64,000 nt of DNA from an uncultured Bacteroidales bacterium (GTDB taxonomy: Bacteria; Bacteroidota; Bacteroidia; Bacteroidales; P3): the NCBI GenBank assembly GCA_905233895.1, contig CAJOFL010000005.1, positions 32,106-96,105 on the forward strand. The letters run 5' to 3'. The notes under the pieces were generated by a model. The model saw nothing but the letters and a program-made list of their open reading frames with translations. It ran no database searches and had not been told where the DNA came from. Shown here piece after piece: positions 1 to 9,917 of the stretch; positions within the stretch are counted from its first letter, which is position 1; every line of letters begins with the position of its first letter. The translations under genes were made by a program, and so were the position numbers.

Positions 1-695
1 CTGTATTGTTCAAACTCAGTCTCAATTGCGCGTTCGGATGTTATGATTACACGACCATGATGTTGCAGAAGGTTTATCAGTCGTTTCTTCTGTTCTATGG
101 TAAGACCTTGCTGGCCAACGTCATGATGTCCTTTAAGGGCAACAAACCTCATGATGAAGAACCTCTCCCCATCCTGTATTCCAGCATGTTGCAGAACGAT
201 TGGGTCAGGAGTGAATCGTTTCGGATACAGGTAAGCAAGTTCGTGGGTTCCAGCATAGTATACGGCCCTGTTTGTCTTTCGTTGTATGCAATTGGGAGTG
301 AATACAACGTTTGTGAAAGGATGTCCGTATTTGACTATTAGTGGTTCGGCAGCATCGTCATCGTCGTCAAACATAAAAGCTTTCATCTTAGTTATCTTCG
401 ATACATGACTTAGAACCAAGCCGCTGCTGAGGCCGATATTAATTTGATGCTGTCGGATGAACTTTGTAAGCTTTATATCCTGCGATAATACTGTTTGGGC
501 TTTGCCAATCAGGCTGTCTCGCTTGCCACCAAGGTTGACGAACGGAGTCATCCTATAATGCTTCATCAACCTTATTACAACAGGTATCTCGCGTACAGAG
601 TAGTAAATCGAATGCCCGCGTTGCTGCAGTTCGTTGGCCAAATTCCTCAACAGGTGGACGTGGGCAGGATGTCCAATGTCGATAAGTATATTCAT
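1..695 (-). CDS. DUF354-like protein, partial (runs off left edge)
   Basis: Minus-strand translation from ATG at 695 reads MNILIDIGHPAHVHLLRNLANELQQRGHSIYYSVREIPVV..., a typical DUF354 N-terminus. Overlaps the stop of the upstream gene (ATGA). Missing from the ORF track because it has no stop inside the window. Confidence 0.8.
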   Translation of the reverse strand, partial: MNILIDIGHPAHVHLLRNLANELQQRGHSIYYSVREIPVVIRLMKHYRMTPFVNLGGKRDSLIGKAQTVLSQDIKLTKFIRQHQINIGLSSGLVLSHVSKITKMKAFMFDDDDDAAEPLIVKYGHPFTNVVFTPNCIQRKTNRAVYYAGTHELAYLYPKRFTPDPIVLQHAGIQDGERFFIMRFVALKGHHDVGQQGLTIEQKKRLINLLQHHGRVIITSERAIETEFEQY

Positions 696-1618
696 TCTTC
701 TGGTTTGAAACGTATGCCGTAACGACTTAGGAATCTATATAATTCCTTGGCAAGAACACTTTTGGGAACGTTACAAGTGTGGCTGAGAAGGTCGAATCTT
801 TCTCTTTGTTGTACCACTATTTCTGTCGAATAGTCGCTTTGAATATCGTCTGATTGGTGTTTAATGCCTGTAAAAACCAGATGTGTTTTGAAGTCGTCCA
901 GTATGGTGTTCAGTATTTTGGCTTTCTCATCTGGGGATGGTGTTGGTGCAAATTCTTCTTTGGTGCGCTTTATCTTGGCGGGGCATCCTGCCGCCAATAC
1001 TCCGGAGGGTATGTCTCGGTTGACGTAAGAACCATAGGCAATAACGGCATCGTCGCCTATGGTTGTTCCCGGTGCCACGAATACATTGTATGTCAACTCC
1101 ACTCGTTTCCCTATGTTTACATCACCATAGGTGACAGGGTAACCGTCGAGTATGTTCTTGTAGGAACCGTGTGTAAAGATATTGCATCCCGGACCTACGG
1201 CACATTCTTCGCCCAAGTGTATTTCCCGAGAAGGGTCGATAGTTGTCGATGGGAAGATATGCACAAGGTCGTCAATTATGATGGACGACTCCATCGATGG
1301 GTGTCCGGCACGTATTATGGCTGTTTCTGAGATGATTACATCGTTGCCAATGTTTATGTTGGGAACGACAAGCATAACGGCGGAGCGTATCTTGTTGCGC
1401 TTGCCAATCTGTATATTCCTTCCGCAAATTGAGGTGAAGTAGCCAATCTCGGTATTGTCGCCAATACTGAATCTGTTTTTGCTCACAACCACAGCACCCA
1501 AGTGCAACTTTACATTGCGTCCAATTTTGTTGCCTTTCATTCGGTAAACCAACTTTTTGATGCAGCTCGGAAGTAGTCCGAATGTGAGCATCTTTGCAAG
1601 AGGAAGTCTATTATTCAT
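692..1618 (-). CDS. Acyltransferase with left-handed beta-helix (hexapeptide repeats)
   Basis: Hexapeptide pattern (IGDNTEIGYFTSICGRNIQIG..., VGPGCNIFTHGSY, IGKRVELTYNVFVAPGTTIGDDAVIAYGSYVNRDIPSGVLAAGCPAK). Confidence 0.85.
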   Translation of the reverse strand: MNNRLPLAKMLTFGLLPSCIKKLVYRMKGNKIGRNVKLHLGAVVVSKNRFSIGDNTEIGYFTSICGRNIQIGKRNKIRSAVMLVVPNINIGNDVIISETAIIRAGHPSMESSIIIDDLVHIFPSTTIDPSREIHLGEECAVGPGCNIFTHGSYKNILDGYPVTYGDVNIGKRVELTYNVFVAPGTTIGDDAVIAYGSYVNRDIPSGVLAAGCPAKIKRTKEEFAPTPSPDEKAKILNTILDDFKTHLVFTGIKHQSDDIQSDYSTEIVVQQRERFDLLSHTCNVPKSVLAKELYRFLSRYGIRFKPEE

Positions 1619-1621
1619 GGT

Positions 1622-2905
1622 TTATTGTTCTTCGACGATGGATAGTCGTTTATTGTTGTTCATTAGTGGTAATTGCTCAACCAAGACCACATTAATGTTT
1701 GTACCAAGTATTCTGTGCCAGTGGTCTTTGATTGTTAGTATTTCGTTGTCAGAAAACCGAGCATCTGCCACTATGCGGAAAGTAATGTCGTTGTTTCGGT
1801 GTTTCACCACTTGCCATCCGCTGATAGAGGGGAAGTGGTCGGCAAAATAGTGAGTGAAATTATGTACGGTTATAAGGGTTCCGTCGACTTCGATTAATGT
1901 TTCGCATTCGCGACCCATTATTCGCGTAATCTTTCCGTCACGTACTTCAACAAGGTCTTGGGTGTCATATCGTATGAACGGGTGAGCCATGTTCCAGAAG
2001 TCGGTGCTGACAACACGGCCGACCCCGTTAGTGACTGGCTGGTTATTGCTGTCAAGTATCTCGATAAAGCCGTAATATCCTGTCACGTGGTATCCGTCGT
2101 GTGCTGATGTCTCGTATGTGTTTGGAGTTCCTTCACAACTGTAGGAGTCGATGACATCGCATTCGAATGCCTGTTCTATCTCATTACGGTAAGTGTCGGG
2201 CAGGGTGGAACCTGTGGTAAAGATATGTTTTGGACGATGAATATATTGGCCTTTGTGGTCGTTGCGATATTTGGCCAACAGGTGCAGAGGGGCAGGGTAG
2301 GATCGGATATATTTTGGACGTTTTTTGTCTATGGTTGCAAGTATCTCATGAAGTGCAGAATCATCAAGGGAATAGAAAGGTATATATACACAATGGTTTA
2401 CTATATCTTGCAATTGTTTCAATACCTGAGGACGTTTCCCATTGGCAATTTTCATGTACCAGTCGCCAAGATGGTAACCAGCCTGGTACCAGGTACGTAG
2501 TTTCGCCGCCATATTGACAGAATAGGACACTTTCGTTTCATAGAACGAAAATGGTTCGCCTGTCGATCCGCTTGAACGCGATAGGATACGCTCCTTTTTG
2601 CTATAACAATCAGATGCAAATCGTTCAATACCTTCTTGTCGCATAATGGATTTCGACACTATCGGCAGTTGCTGCAGTTTTATTTCATCGGGAATAAGCT
2701 TTGTGTCGGCAAACCATTCGCGATAAAATGGTACGTTGGCGGCTATATGGTTGAATAACAACTGCAGTCTCTCTTGCTGGAAGGCATCAAGTTCTTTCTG
2801 AGTCCAATACTCTGCTTTGCGTAGCAAATGCAGATACTTATGTACCTGTTCGCCACGCAGCAGGTCACTCAATGGCAGTATGATATGTTCATGTAGGAAT
2901 GCCAT
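1622..2905 (-). CDS. PaaK/CapK-like adenylate-forming ligase family protein
   Basis: SRSSGSTGEPFSFYET nucleotide-binding motif and phenylacetate-CoA ligase-like layout in a polysaccharide locus. Confidence 0.8.
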   Translation of the reverse strand: MAFLHEHIILPLSDLLRGEQVHKYLHLLRKAEYWTQKELDAFQQERLQLLFNHIAANVPFYREWFADTKLIPDEIKLQQLPIVSKSIMRQEGIERFASDCYSKKERILSRSSGSTGEPFSFYETKVSYSVNMAAKLRTWYQAGYHLGDWYMKIANGKRPQVLKQLQDIVNHCVYIPFYSLDDSALHEILATIDKKRPKYIRSYPAPLHLLAKYRNDHKGQYIHRPKHIFTTGSTLPDTYRNEIEQAFECDVIDSYSCEGTPNTYETSAHDGYHVTGYYGFIEILDSNNQPVTNGVGRVVSTDFWNMAHPFIRYDTQDLVEVRDGKITRIMGRECETLIEVDGTLITVHNFTHYFADHFPSISGWQVVKHRNNDITFRIVADARFSDNEILTIKDHWHRILGTNINVVLVEQLPLMNNNKRLSIVEEQ

Positions 2906-3896
2906 AGGCTGTGTGGATTTTGTCCTTAATATGTTCCCAAAGATATGACTTTACGGCGTTGTGCCCCTGTGCTGCTATTGCCAATGCAATAGGTTGGTTG
3001 TCTAGTGCCCAAAGCATCTTCTCTGCCAATTCCTTGTAATTGTCGGTCTCGAATAGCAGTCCAGTATTGTTGTCTTTTATCATATAGGGCACTCCACCCA
3101 CGCGGCTGGAAATTACCAGCAGGCCAGCGTTCATGGCTTCGAGCAGCGAAACCGGCATGTTGTCAACTTTGGGTGAGGAAAGCATTATGTCGGACTGGTT
3201 TAGGTAGTTGTAGATCTCACTATTGTCTACTCTGCCTGGAAATGTGATATTTTGCAGGCCGAGTTGTCCGGCAAGTTGTTTCAGTTGCTCATGTTGCGTT
3301 CCCGTTCCTAAAAGAGTAAGTGAAGCGGTAGGATAACGTTCCTGCACCAGATTGAATGCCCGCAGGATGCAAGGGATATTGTACAGTTCCTCATGTGCAC
3401 GGACGCATATATATTTCGGTTGCAGTTCCGTTCGTTGTCGGTATGCGATGCCATCCAGTTCTATGATATTGGGTATGACGGTGTATGGAATATGGTGTTG
3501 GTCGAATACTTTGGCCAAAAAACCGGATAGGACGATATTGGAGTCTGTACGCATCAGATAATGTCGCACCAGTCTGGAGCATTTATCGAAGAAGCCTTCT
3601 CCTCCTCCGCCGTGATAGGTCAGAACGATACGCTTCCCAAGCAGTCTGCCTACGGTTATCCCCACCACAGCCGGCATGAATCCCCAGTTGGAGCAGCAAT
3701 GGATATGTAATATATCGTAATGCTTCGCTTCGCGATGCAGCTTGCATGGCATTACGAGTCGCCGAATGAATGCCCTTTTGGTATTGAAAATATCAGCGAC
3801 ATGTCCTTCTTCGCGCAAGTGACGTTGCAGAAGTTCCACCTGTCCGGAGATTCCTCCGACTCCAAGTCTATAATTGCATATCAGCAGAATCCTCAT
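2889..3896 (-). CDS. Glycosyltransferase family 4
   Basis: GVGGISGQVELLQRHL N-terminus; C-terminal MPVSLLEAMNAGLLVISSRVGGVPYMIKDNNTGLLFE motif. Confidence 0.9.
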   Translation of the reverse strand: MRILLICNYRLGVGGISGQVELLQRHLREEGHVADIFNTKRAFIRRLVMPCKLHREAKHYDILHIHCCSNWGFMPAVVGITVGRLLGKRIVLTYHGGGGEGFFDKCSRLVRHYLMRTDSNIVLSGFLAKVFDQHHIPYTVIPNIIELDGIAYRQRTELQPKYICVRAHEELYNIPCILRAFNLVQERYPTASLTLLGTGTQHEQLKQLAGQLGLQNITFPGRVDNSEIYNYLNQSDIMLSSPKVDNMPVSLLEAMNAGLLVISSRVGGVPYMIKDNNTGLLFETDNYKELAEKMLWALDNQPIALAIAAQGHNAVKSYLWEHIKDKIHTAYGIPT

Positions 3897-3900
3897 ATTG

Positions 3901-5304
3901 TCAGAATAATCCGCGTGAGCCGAGTTTGAAGAATGCCCAAGCGAAAGACATGATTGGCACTATCCAGTACCATATTTTTACGAAGCGATAGTTTTTGGCA
4001 TTTAGCAGCGACATGCCATAGGCGGCAATTATAAGCAGTATGGGCAAGCCAGGTAGCAGGAAACGCTCCGAGTTGGCGAATCCGCTGGTCGACACGATGC
4101 CAAGGTAGGCCGCGACGAATGAACCTAATAGAGACAAGTTGCGCCAGTTCTTGGTAATAAAGATGACACTGAACACTGCAATGAGCACAAATGCTCCCAA
4201 GAAGTTTCTAACGAAGTTGCCGCCGCTGAGCATCTGCTGTGTATATTGTTCGTCGACATCCACCATCGTCGGGAATGGCAGCACGAACATCATGGGCGCC
4301 ATCACAGTACCGGTAGCATATTTTGCCCAGTGGTTACCTCCGGCAGTTTGTTGGGCCCGTTTGTTTGCTTGGTTGGTGTCACGTTGTTCCCACAAAATCT
4401 CACTCTCATTAGTTATTGTGCCACCTACCAATAGTGTTGCAGCCAACACGCCCCAGGTTATGAGCATTATTCGTTTCCCTCGACCAATAACAGAGGTGTT
4501 TGTGAATATTAATGCTGTTACCAATGAAAAGACTGCGGCTGCTCCTATGACCGTGCGGAAAGTGAAAAGTGACAGTGCAAGCAATACCGGTATGGCAATG
4601 GTGAAGACATTATAGTGTTTTGTGCGTATAAGGTAATCGGCCCGTTCCAGGAATGCCATCATCAAGAATATCATCTCGGTCTCTTTCAGATGCAGACCGC
4701 AGTAAAAAATAAGATTGGGCATAAAACAAGCCATTATTCCTGCCAATCTTCCCGGCTCCTCGCCTATATTGCGTTTTGAGACATTGTATATCAATAGCAC
4801 CGTTACGGCGCTGATAATGGCTTTGAGGATACGTGTGATGAAAATGTTTGGCCCTATGATTTTGTATAGAAATATCAGATACAGCAAGTATCCGGAATCG
4901 GACAGGTCTTTATAGTTGCCAAACAGATAGTCGTTAGTCACGCTCCATTTCTCGGTTGCCAGCCACGCTCCATCCTCCCAGTAGCCTACCGAATCGGCAG
5001 CATCGAATTCGAACGGCATTCCTGTTTTTATGATGTAAAAAAAGTAACTGAATATCACCCATGCAACACGTAGGCCCAGTGCGGTAAGGAATAGGTTGCG
5101 CAACAAGGCTTTTCGAGGTATGGCCTGCCATTTTTTGCTGCAATATGAGGTTAGTAGAAAAAATCCCACTACCCACATTATTCCCATGGCAATATATAGG
5201 ATATTCATGGCATGGCGGAAGAAGAATATGGTTACCGCCGCCAGCGCTCCTAGGTAGAGATAGATGCCTTTTGTGGCTATTTGTCTTGGTAAATATGGAA
5301 TCAT
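3901..5304 (-). CDS. Polytopic membrane protein, GT-C/ArnT-like or polymerase-like
   Basis: Many hydrophobic segments; soluble loop after the early transmembrane segments (FEFDAADSVGYWEDGAWLA); operon context. Confidence 0.6.
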   Translation of the reverse strand: MIPYLPRQIATKGIYLYLGALAAVTIFFFRHAMNILYIAMGIMWVVGFFLLTSYCSKKWQAIPRKALLRNLFLTALGLRVAWVIFSYFFYIIKTGMPFEFDAADSVGYWEDGAWLATEKWSVTNDYLFGNYKDLSDSGYLLYLIFLYKIIGPNIFITRILKAIISAVTVLLIYNVSKRNIGEEPGRLAGIMACFMPNLIFYCGLHLKETEMIFLMMAFLERADYLIRTKHYNVFTIAIPVLLALSLFTFRTVIGAAAVFSLVTALIFTNTSVIGRGKRIMLITWGVLAATLLVGGTITNESEILWEQRDTNQANKRAQQTAGGNHWAKYATGTVMAPMMFVLPFPTMVDVDEQYTQQMLSGGNFVRNFLGAFVLIAVFSVIFITKNWRNLSLLGSFVAAYLGIVSTSGFANSERFLLPGLPILLIIAAYGMSLLNAKNYRFVKIWYWIVPIMSFAWAFFKLGSRGLF

Positions 5305-5325
5305 TTATTGAAGGTGTATATTAAA

Positions 5326-5351
5326 AGACTTCGAGACATCGAGACTTCAAG
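5326..5351. repeat. Solo array of 8-bp repeats (agacttcg agacatcg agacttca ag)
   Basis: Direct reading; same 8-mer family as the arms around 27.93 and 28.37 kb. Confidence 0.85.
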
Positions 5352-5355
5352 TATC

Positions 5356-6093
5356 TTATCTTTTGTTCTGATTGAGTTTTTCGAGGCGTCTTTTTAGCTT
5401 AATGAGTTTGGTCATGTTCTCCTGTCCAACAATGTTTTGTACTATCCCTTTCCATCCACAATCCTTTGTAGACCACGAGGCCAGTCCTTTATGCTCGCAG
5501 TAGGTGTTTCCGGTGCGTATGTATTCGCCGGTGGTATGGTGAGGGGAGAAGTAGTCCACTGGATACACGTGCAGGTCTTTATAGTCTTGCTCGCTGCCAT
5601 CCTGACGGAAGCCGTTTGATGCCATTATTGCTGTGATAAACTGCACGTTGGTGGTGAGGTCGGGAGTTCCGTCAGGTTTCAGGAAGTGTCGGTCGTTATA
5701 TGCATTTAGCATCTCGCTCACCCATTCGCCACCAGCCTCTGAGGCGCATACCCCCATCATAACCGGATTGTGCTTACTTCCTTCAATACCAGCGAAAGCT
5801 TTATTGTGAAGCAAGTCGTCGAATGGTTTGTGGACTTCGAAGTCGACATCCAGGTATACCCCGCCTTCCGTCGACAATGCATATAGTCGTATATAATCAC
5901 TGACAAAGGCGTATTTGCCGGCGGCATAGGCCTCTGCTGTATAGGGGGTGCTGTTTACATCGAAGTTGTTCTCATTCCACAATTTGTAATTCCAGTTAGG
6001 CATATATTTATGCCACGATGCGATGCAGTCTTGCGCCAGTTGTGGCAGGGGGGAGTTCCCCTGCCAGCAGTAGTGTATTGTACGTGGTATCAT
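5356..6093 (-). CDS. GT32-like capsular polysaccharide glycosyltransferase
   Basis: MIPRTIHYCWQGNSPLP...WNYKLWNENNFD...ASDYIRLYAL-type region with DVDFEV DXD motif. Confidence 0.85.
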   Translation of the reverse strand: MIPRTIHYCWQGNSPLPQLAQDCIASWHKYMPNWNYKLWNENNFDVNSTPYTAEAYAAGKYAFVSDYIRLYALSTEGGVYLDVDFEVHKPFDDLLHNKAFAGIEGSKHNPVMMGVCASEAGGEWVSEMLNAYNDRHFLKPDGTPDLTTNVQFITAIMASNGFRQDGSEQDYKDLHVYPVDYFSPHHTTGEYIRTGNTYCEHKGLASWSTKDCGWKGIVQNIVGQENMTKLIKLKRRLEKLNQNKR

Positions 6094-7064
6094 TTTGCTC
6101 GTATTAGTTGGAACGCTTCACGATAGCCTTGCAACATTGCTTTTATTGCAGGCCATCGGTTGGGGAGGAGGTTAATTGCTATGTTGTAGATTGCGTAATT
6201 CACGATTCCGTAGATGCCACCCAAGAGGTTGTGCATGCTTCGATGGTTACTCCAGATATGGCGATACCAGAATATAGTTCGGTTGCGGGCAATGGTGTAA
6301 AGGCGATTTCGTCTTGCCGTTAGTGCATCAGGAGCGGGTCGCCCTGCAGCCGCATCGAGGTGGATGAAATCCGTAGTTTGGGTGTAGGCAATGAGGCCTC
6401 CTTGCAGGTATAGTTTATAGTAAAACACGGCATCGTCGTATGCGGCATAGGACGAAATACTCCCTTGTTCCAACCATCGTTCGTCTTCAAAGTGTACTGC
6501 TTTGGCTTTGTCTGCTTTAATAAAAAAACACGCAAATGCTCCAGTCTGGCATAGTCCGTCTTCGCAATTGACGTATGTACGATGTCCACCTGTGGCGGAT
6601 ATTGTATCAAACCATTGTGACTTACGACAACTATAAAATGCTTGGCCTGTGAATGCAAGGCGCATTCGGTTAATGATTTGTTGGATACTTGTATGTTTCT
6701 GGATTGCATTTGAGCTGTTCTTTTCTAGCCCATCGCCATAGGCCAGTACACAGTCTAACCCGCGTTTTTGAAGTGTGTTATATAGTTCTTCTGCGAAATT
6801 GGGAGGAAAGTCAAGGTCGTCATCCAGTACTAGCAGATAGTCGCCCAGTGCCTCTTTGATACCAGCAGCCCGTTGCGATACCATCCCTTTGTCACTGTAA
6901 ACGACTCTTTCGTTTCCAAGAGTATAGTCTAGATTATAACCATGGGGAATGACAACGATAACCTCTGCTGGAGGTATTGTCTGCTTCTCGATGGCACTGA
7001 GCATCTGTCGGTACTTCTCGCCAGTGTTTCCAAGGGTTCGGATGACTATGGAGTAGTTAAACAT
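6090..7064 (-). CDS. Glycosyltransferase family 2
   Basis: FNYSIVIRTLGNTGEKYRQMLSAIEKQTIPPAEVIVV...LLVLDDDLDFP. Confidence 0.85.
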   Translation of the reverse strand: MFNYSIVIRTLGNTGEKYRQMLSAIEKQTIPPAEVIVVIPHGYNLDYTLGNERVVYSDKGMVSQRAAGIKEALGDYLLVLDDDLDFPPNFAEELYNTLQKRGLDCVLAYGDGLEKNSSNAIQKHTSIQQIINRMRLAFTGQAFYSCRKSQWFDTISATGGHRTYVNCEDGLCQTGAFACFFIKADKAKAVHFEDERWLEQGSISSYAAYDDAVFYYKLYLQGGLIAYTQTTDFIHLDAAAGRPAPDALTARRNRLYTIARNRTIFWYRHIWSNHRSMHNLLGGIYGIVNYAIYNIAINLLPNRWPAIKAMLQGYREAFQLIRAK

Positions 7065-8004
7065 GCTTCAGGAATTGTTTCATTCTTGCCCCAATTTTTA
7101 GAGCTTGAAGTCTGAATTTGAGATATAGGACGGGTCTCTGATATAGTTTTTGAGTTTTGGTTGGCTGATGGCTCCAATTTACTTTTGCAAGTTCTTTGCG
7201 CGCTGCTTCCTTGTATTTGTCATTAACCAAGTAGGACATTAGGCCGTAGGTTCTGAGATTGTCTACCAGTTGTTTGTAGTCGTTATTACTTTCTTCAATG
7301 GATTCTAGATCGCCTAGGTGCCAAAGCATGTGTTCTTTGGGATTGCGCAAATGGTGTGTACCACGGTAGGTGATATCTACGTCTTGGTTGTAGTTACTTA
7401 GCGGTTTATTTAGCAGGACGACACTGTGTTTCAGTGCAGTATGGATCCAAAGAAGGAAGTCTTCGCCGAGTTTTATATCGGTCGGGAATCCTCCTTGCTC
7501 CTCGAATATCGTCCTCGGCATGCTGACGGCTCCAGTCCATAGAGGCATGCAAAGGGTCTTGGCATATACGCGACAGTAGTTGATTTCACCTTCTAGGAAC
7601 CCGTCGTCAACACCAATGGGCGCTATACGGCAGACACCGTTTTTGACAATGTAATAGTTTGTACCGTAAATGCCTGCATCGGGATGGCGTTTGATGAGGA
7701 CGGACATCTCCTCGAGGAAGGAGGGTTCCCACCAGTCGTCGGCGTCAAGGAATGTGATGAATGGTGCAGCACTTGATGCCACTCCTTTGTTGCGGGCGGA
7801 GCCAACACCGGAATTGGCCTGTTGTATCACATGAATACGTGGGTCGGTAAATGATTTTGCAACGTCACCACTACCGTCAGTAGATCCGTCGTCGACAATC
7901 CAAAGTTCCCAATTAATGTAAGTCTGCCCAATGACACTCTCCACGGCCTTTCGGACATAGGGCGCCTTGTTGTAGAGGGGCATTATGACGGAGAAGTAAG
8001 GCAT
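7057..8004 (-). CDS. Glycosyltransferase family 2
   Basis: FSVIMPLYNKAPYVRKAVESVIGQTYINWELWIVDDGSTDGS...FLDADDWW. Confidence 0.93.
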   Translation of the reverse strand: MPYFSVIMPLYNKAPYVRKAVESVIGQTYINWELWIVDDGSTDGSGDVAKSFTDPRIHVIQQANSGVGSARNKGVASSAAPFITFLDADDWWEPSFLEEMSVLIKRHPDAGIYGTNYYIVKNGVCRIAPIGVDDGFLEGEINYCRVYAKTLCMPLWTGAVSMPRTIFEEQGGFPTDIKLGEDFLLWIHTALKHSVVLLNKPLSNYNQDVDITYRGTHHLRNPKEHMLWHLGDLESIEESNNDYKQLVDNLRTYGLMSYLVNDKYKEAARKELAKVNWSHQPTKTQKLYQRPVLYLKFRLQALKIGARMKQFLKHV

Positions 8005-8006
8005 CG

Positions 8007-8999
8007 CTAAATAATCTTTTTTAGTAGCCAGTCAATAATGCGTATGGGCAGGCGATGTGAATATGGTTGTGAGTGTTGCAGATAACAATGTAGAACACGG
8101 ATGTAAATAGGTGGGGTATAGTTTATGCCTGCCAGTTTAATGTCTGGATTGTTCCAAATACAGAGTGATTTGAATTTCCGTATTCCGTTTCGTCGAATGA
8201 TGGCCATTGTCTCGTCGATATAATGTTGCCCGTGGTCTATGCTTTGTACAAGTGAGTTGAGGCGCTGTTCTCCATTGCTAGTTGTGAGATTAATGTCTTG
8301 CTCAAGCTTGTGAAGCCTAGGTATATAGTGGTATGTACGGTAAAGGGTTACACTGCTGATACGATGTTGCAACTTGTCAATGGTAGAAACCTGATAGAAG
8401 TCGTTTTTGTTGCGGGTGCGTATATTGTTGATTCGTGCCAGATGCACGAAACGTATCTCGTCAATTGGGATATATCTAGCTGTTAATGTGCATGGTATGC
8501 GTGCTTCGTGGATGGCTTTCTTTTCATTATTGGCATATAGTTCGGATAAGTTGGTTTTGGAGTCGAAGTGACATGCCCACTCGGCTGGTTCCAGTGGAGC
8601 ACTGTCTTCGTGGCAGAAATCATTAATCATATTTTGCCAGCGGAAACAGAAAATGCAGTTGGGTTGTGAATTTAGAATAGTATTCCATCCTTCTGATTTG
8701 ATGAATCCTTCGGAAAGGAATTCATCAGCGTCCATGGCAAAGACTATTTTGTCACCAGCGATTTTGTCCACTTCTCTGAATAGAAGGAGACGCACATTTG
8801 CTTGGTGCATCTCTTCCATTGGATTATCTATTATTGTGACTTTAGGGAAACGGGTGGCTATTTCGCGACTGCCGTCGGTGGAGTGTTGGTCAGCTATAAT
8901 TATACTGTCGGCCCATGAGGAGCAGTGTGTGAGGAACGCTTCCAATACCCATGCCTCGTTGCGAACAGGGGTGACGACTATCAGTTTCGGTTTATCCAT
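8007..8999 (-). CDS. Glycosyltransferase family 2 (LpsC-like)
   Basis: Likely start MDKPKLIVVTPVRNEAWVLEAFLTHCSSWADSIIIADQHSTDGS; ORF extends to 9074 but this start fits the operon overlap better. Confidence 0.8.
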   Translation of the reverse strand: MDKPKLIVVTPVRNEAWVLEAFLTHCSSWADSIIIADQHSTDGSREIATRFPKVTIIDNPMEEMHQANVRLLLFREVDKIAGDKIVFAMDADEFLSEGFIKSEGWNTILNSQPNCIFCFRWQNMINDFCHEDSAPLEPAEWACHFDSKTNLSELYANNEKKAIHEARIPCTLTARYIPIDEIRFVHLARINNIRTRNKNDFYQVSTIDKLQHRISSVTLYRTYHYIPRLHKLEQDINLTTSNGEQRLNSLVQSIDHGQHYIDETMAIIRRNGIRKFKSLCIWNNPDIKLAGINYTPPIYIRVLHCYLQHSQPYSHRLPIRIIDWLLKKII

Positions 9000-9912
9000 T
9001 GGTATTTGATGAAAGAGATGAGAAAAGGGTGGGTGATATGCGAATGAGTGCGTAGTTGATTCGGTGTCGGACACGGGTACGGCTTACGGTGCGGTATAGG
9101 TGCCAGTCGACGAGGGGCTGTAAGGACTTGCTTTCATTGCGGTTGGCACCGACGAAGGCCACCTGGTAGTGGTTGGTGATTGCACGGTAGACGACGCTGC
9201 GGTCCAAATTGTTGCGCTGAGTGAAAATGGCAGCCAGGTCGTTGGCTATGCGTAGCATGTCTTGTCGGCTTCGGAAGCTGCGGGTTGTCATAATACTTCC
9301 TGGTCGGATGCGATAGTGGTAGAAGGAATATGGGATAACTTTCACCTCTTTCGCCACAAGGCAGGCACGTGGGGTGAAGTGGTTGTCTTCGTGCAGGATA
9401 CCCACGCGGAAACGGAGCGTGTTGTCCTCTAGGAATTTCCGTCGGTAGCAGCGCAGGACTACACAGACGAACGGAAACTCGTGGTGTTCGATTGCATGTC
9501 GGTTGTAGTAACTCCACCCTGAATCGAAAGCCTCTTGTGCAGGGCTCTCTTCTTTGCTTCCCATCCAGCCGCCAAAACATATCATGTCGGCATTGTCGAG
9601 ATGGTTGCTGAGGCAGCTTAGCGTATTGTTCTCCAACCAGTCATCGCTGTCAAGGAAGAGAATATAGTCACCAGTGGCGGCAGCGAGGCCTGTGTTACGG
9701 GCGGCGCTGAGGCCACCGTTGGGTTGGCTGATGATGCGGATACGGCTGTCGCGCGAGGCGTAGCCGTCAAGGATACGGGCGCTGCTGTCGGTTGAGCCGT
9801 CGTTGACGCAAATGGCCTCCCAGTCATCGAAATCCTGCCGCAGTAGGCTTTCGAGACAGTCGGCAAGGTAGGCTTCGACGTTGTAGACTGGTACTATTAT
9901 TGAGAATCGCAT
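8992..9912 (-). CDS. Glycosyltransferase family 2
   Basis: FSIIVPVYNVEAYLADCLESLLRQDFDDWEAICVNDGSTDSS...FLDSDDWL. Confidence 0.93.
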   Translation of the reverse strand: MRFSIIVPVYNVEAYLADCLESLLRQDFDDWEAICVNDGSTDSSARILDGYASRDSRIRIISQPNGGLSAARNTGLAAATGDYILFLDSDDWLENNTLSCLSNHLDNADMICFGGWMGSKEESPAQEAFDSGWSYYNRHAIEHHEFPFVCVVLRCYRRKFLEDNTLRFRVGILHEDNHFTPRACLVAKEVKVIPYSFYHYRIRPGSIMTTRSFRSRQDMLRIANDLAAIFTQRNNLDRSVVYRAITNHYQVAFVGANRNESKSLQPLVDWHLYRTVSRTRVRHRINYALIRISPTLFSSLSSNTNG

Positions 9913-9917
9913 GACGT

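Noticed and set aside
6-341. 111-aa plus-strand ORF
   Set aside because: Antisense to the partial DUF354 gene.
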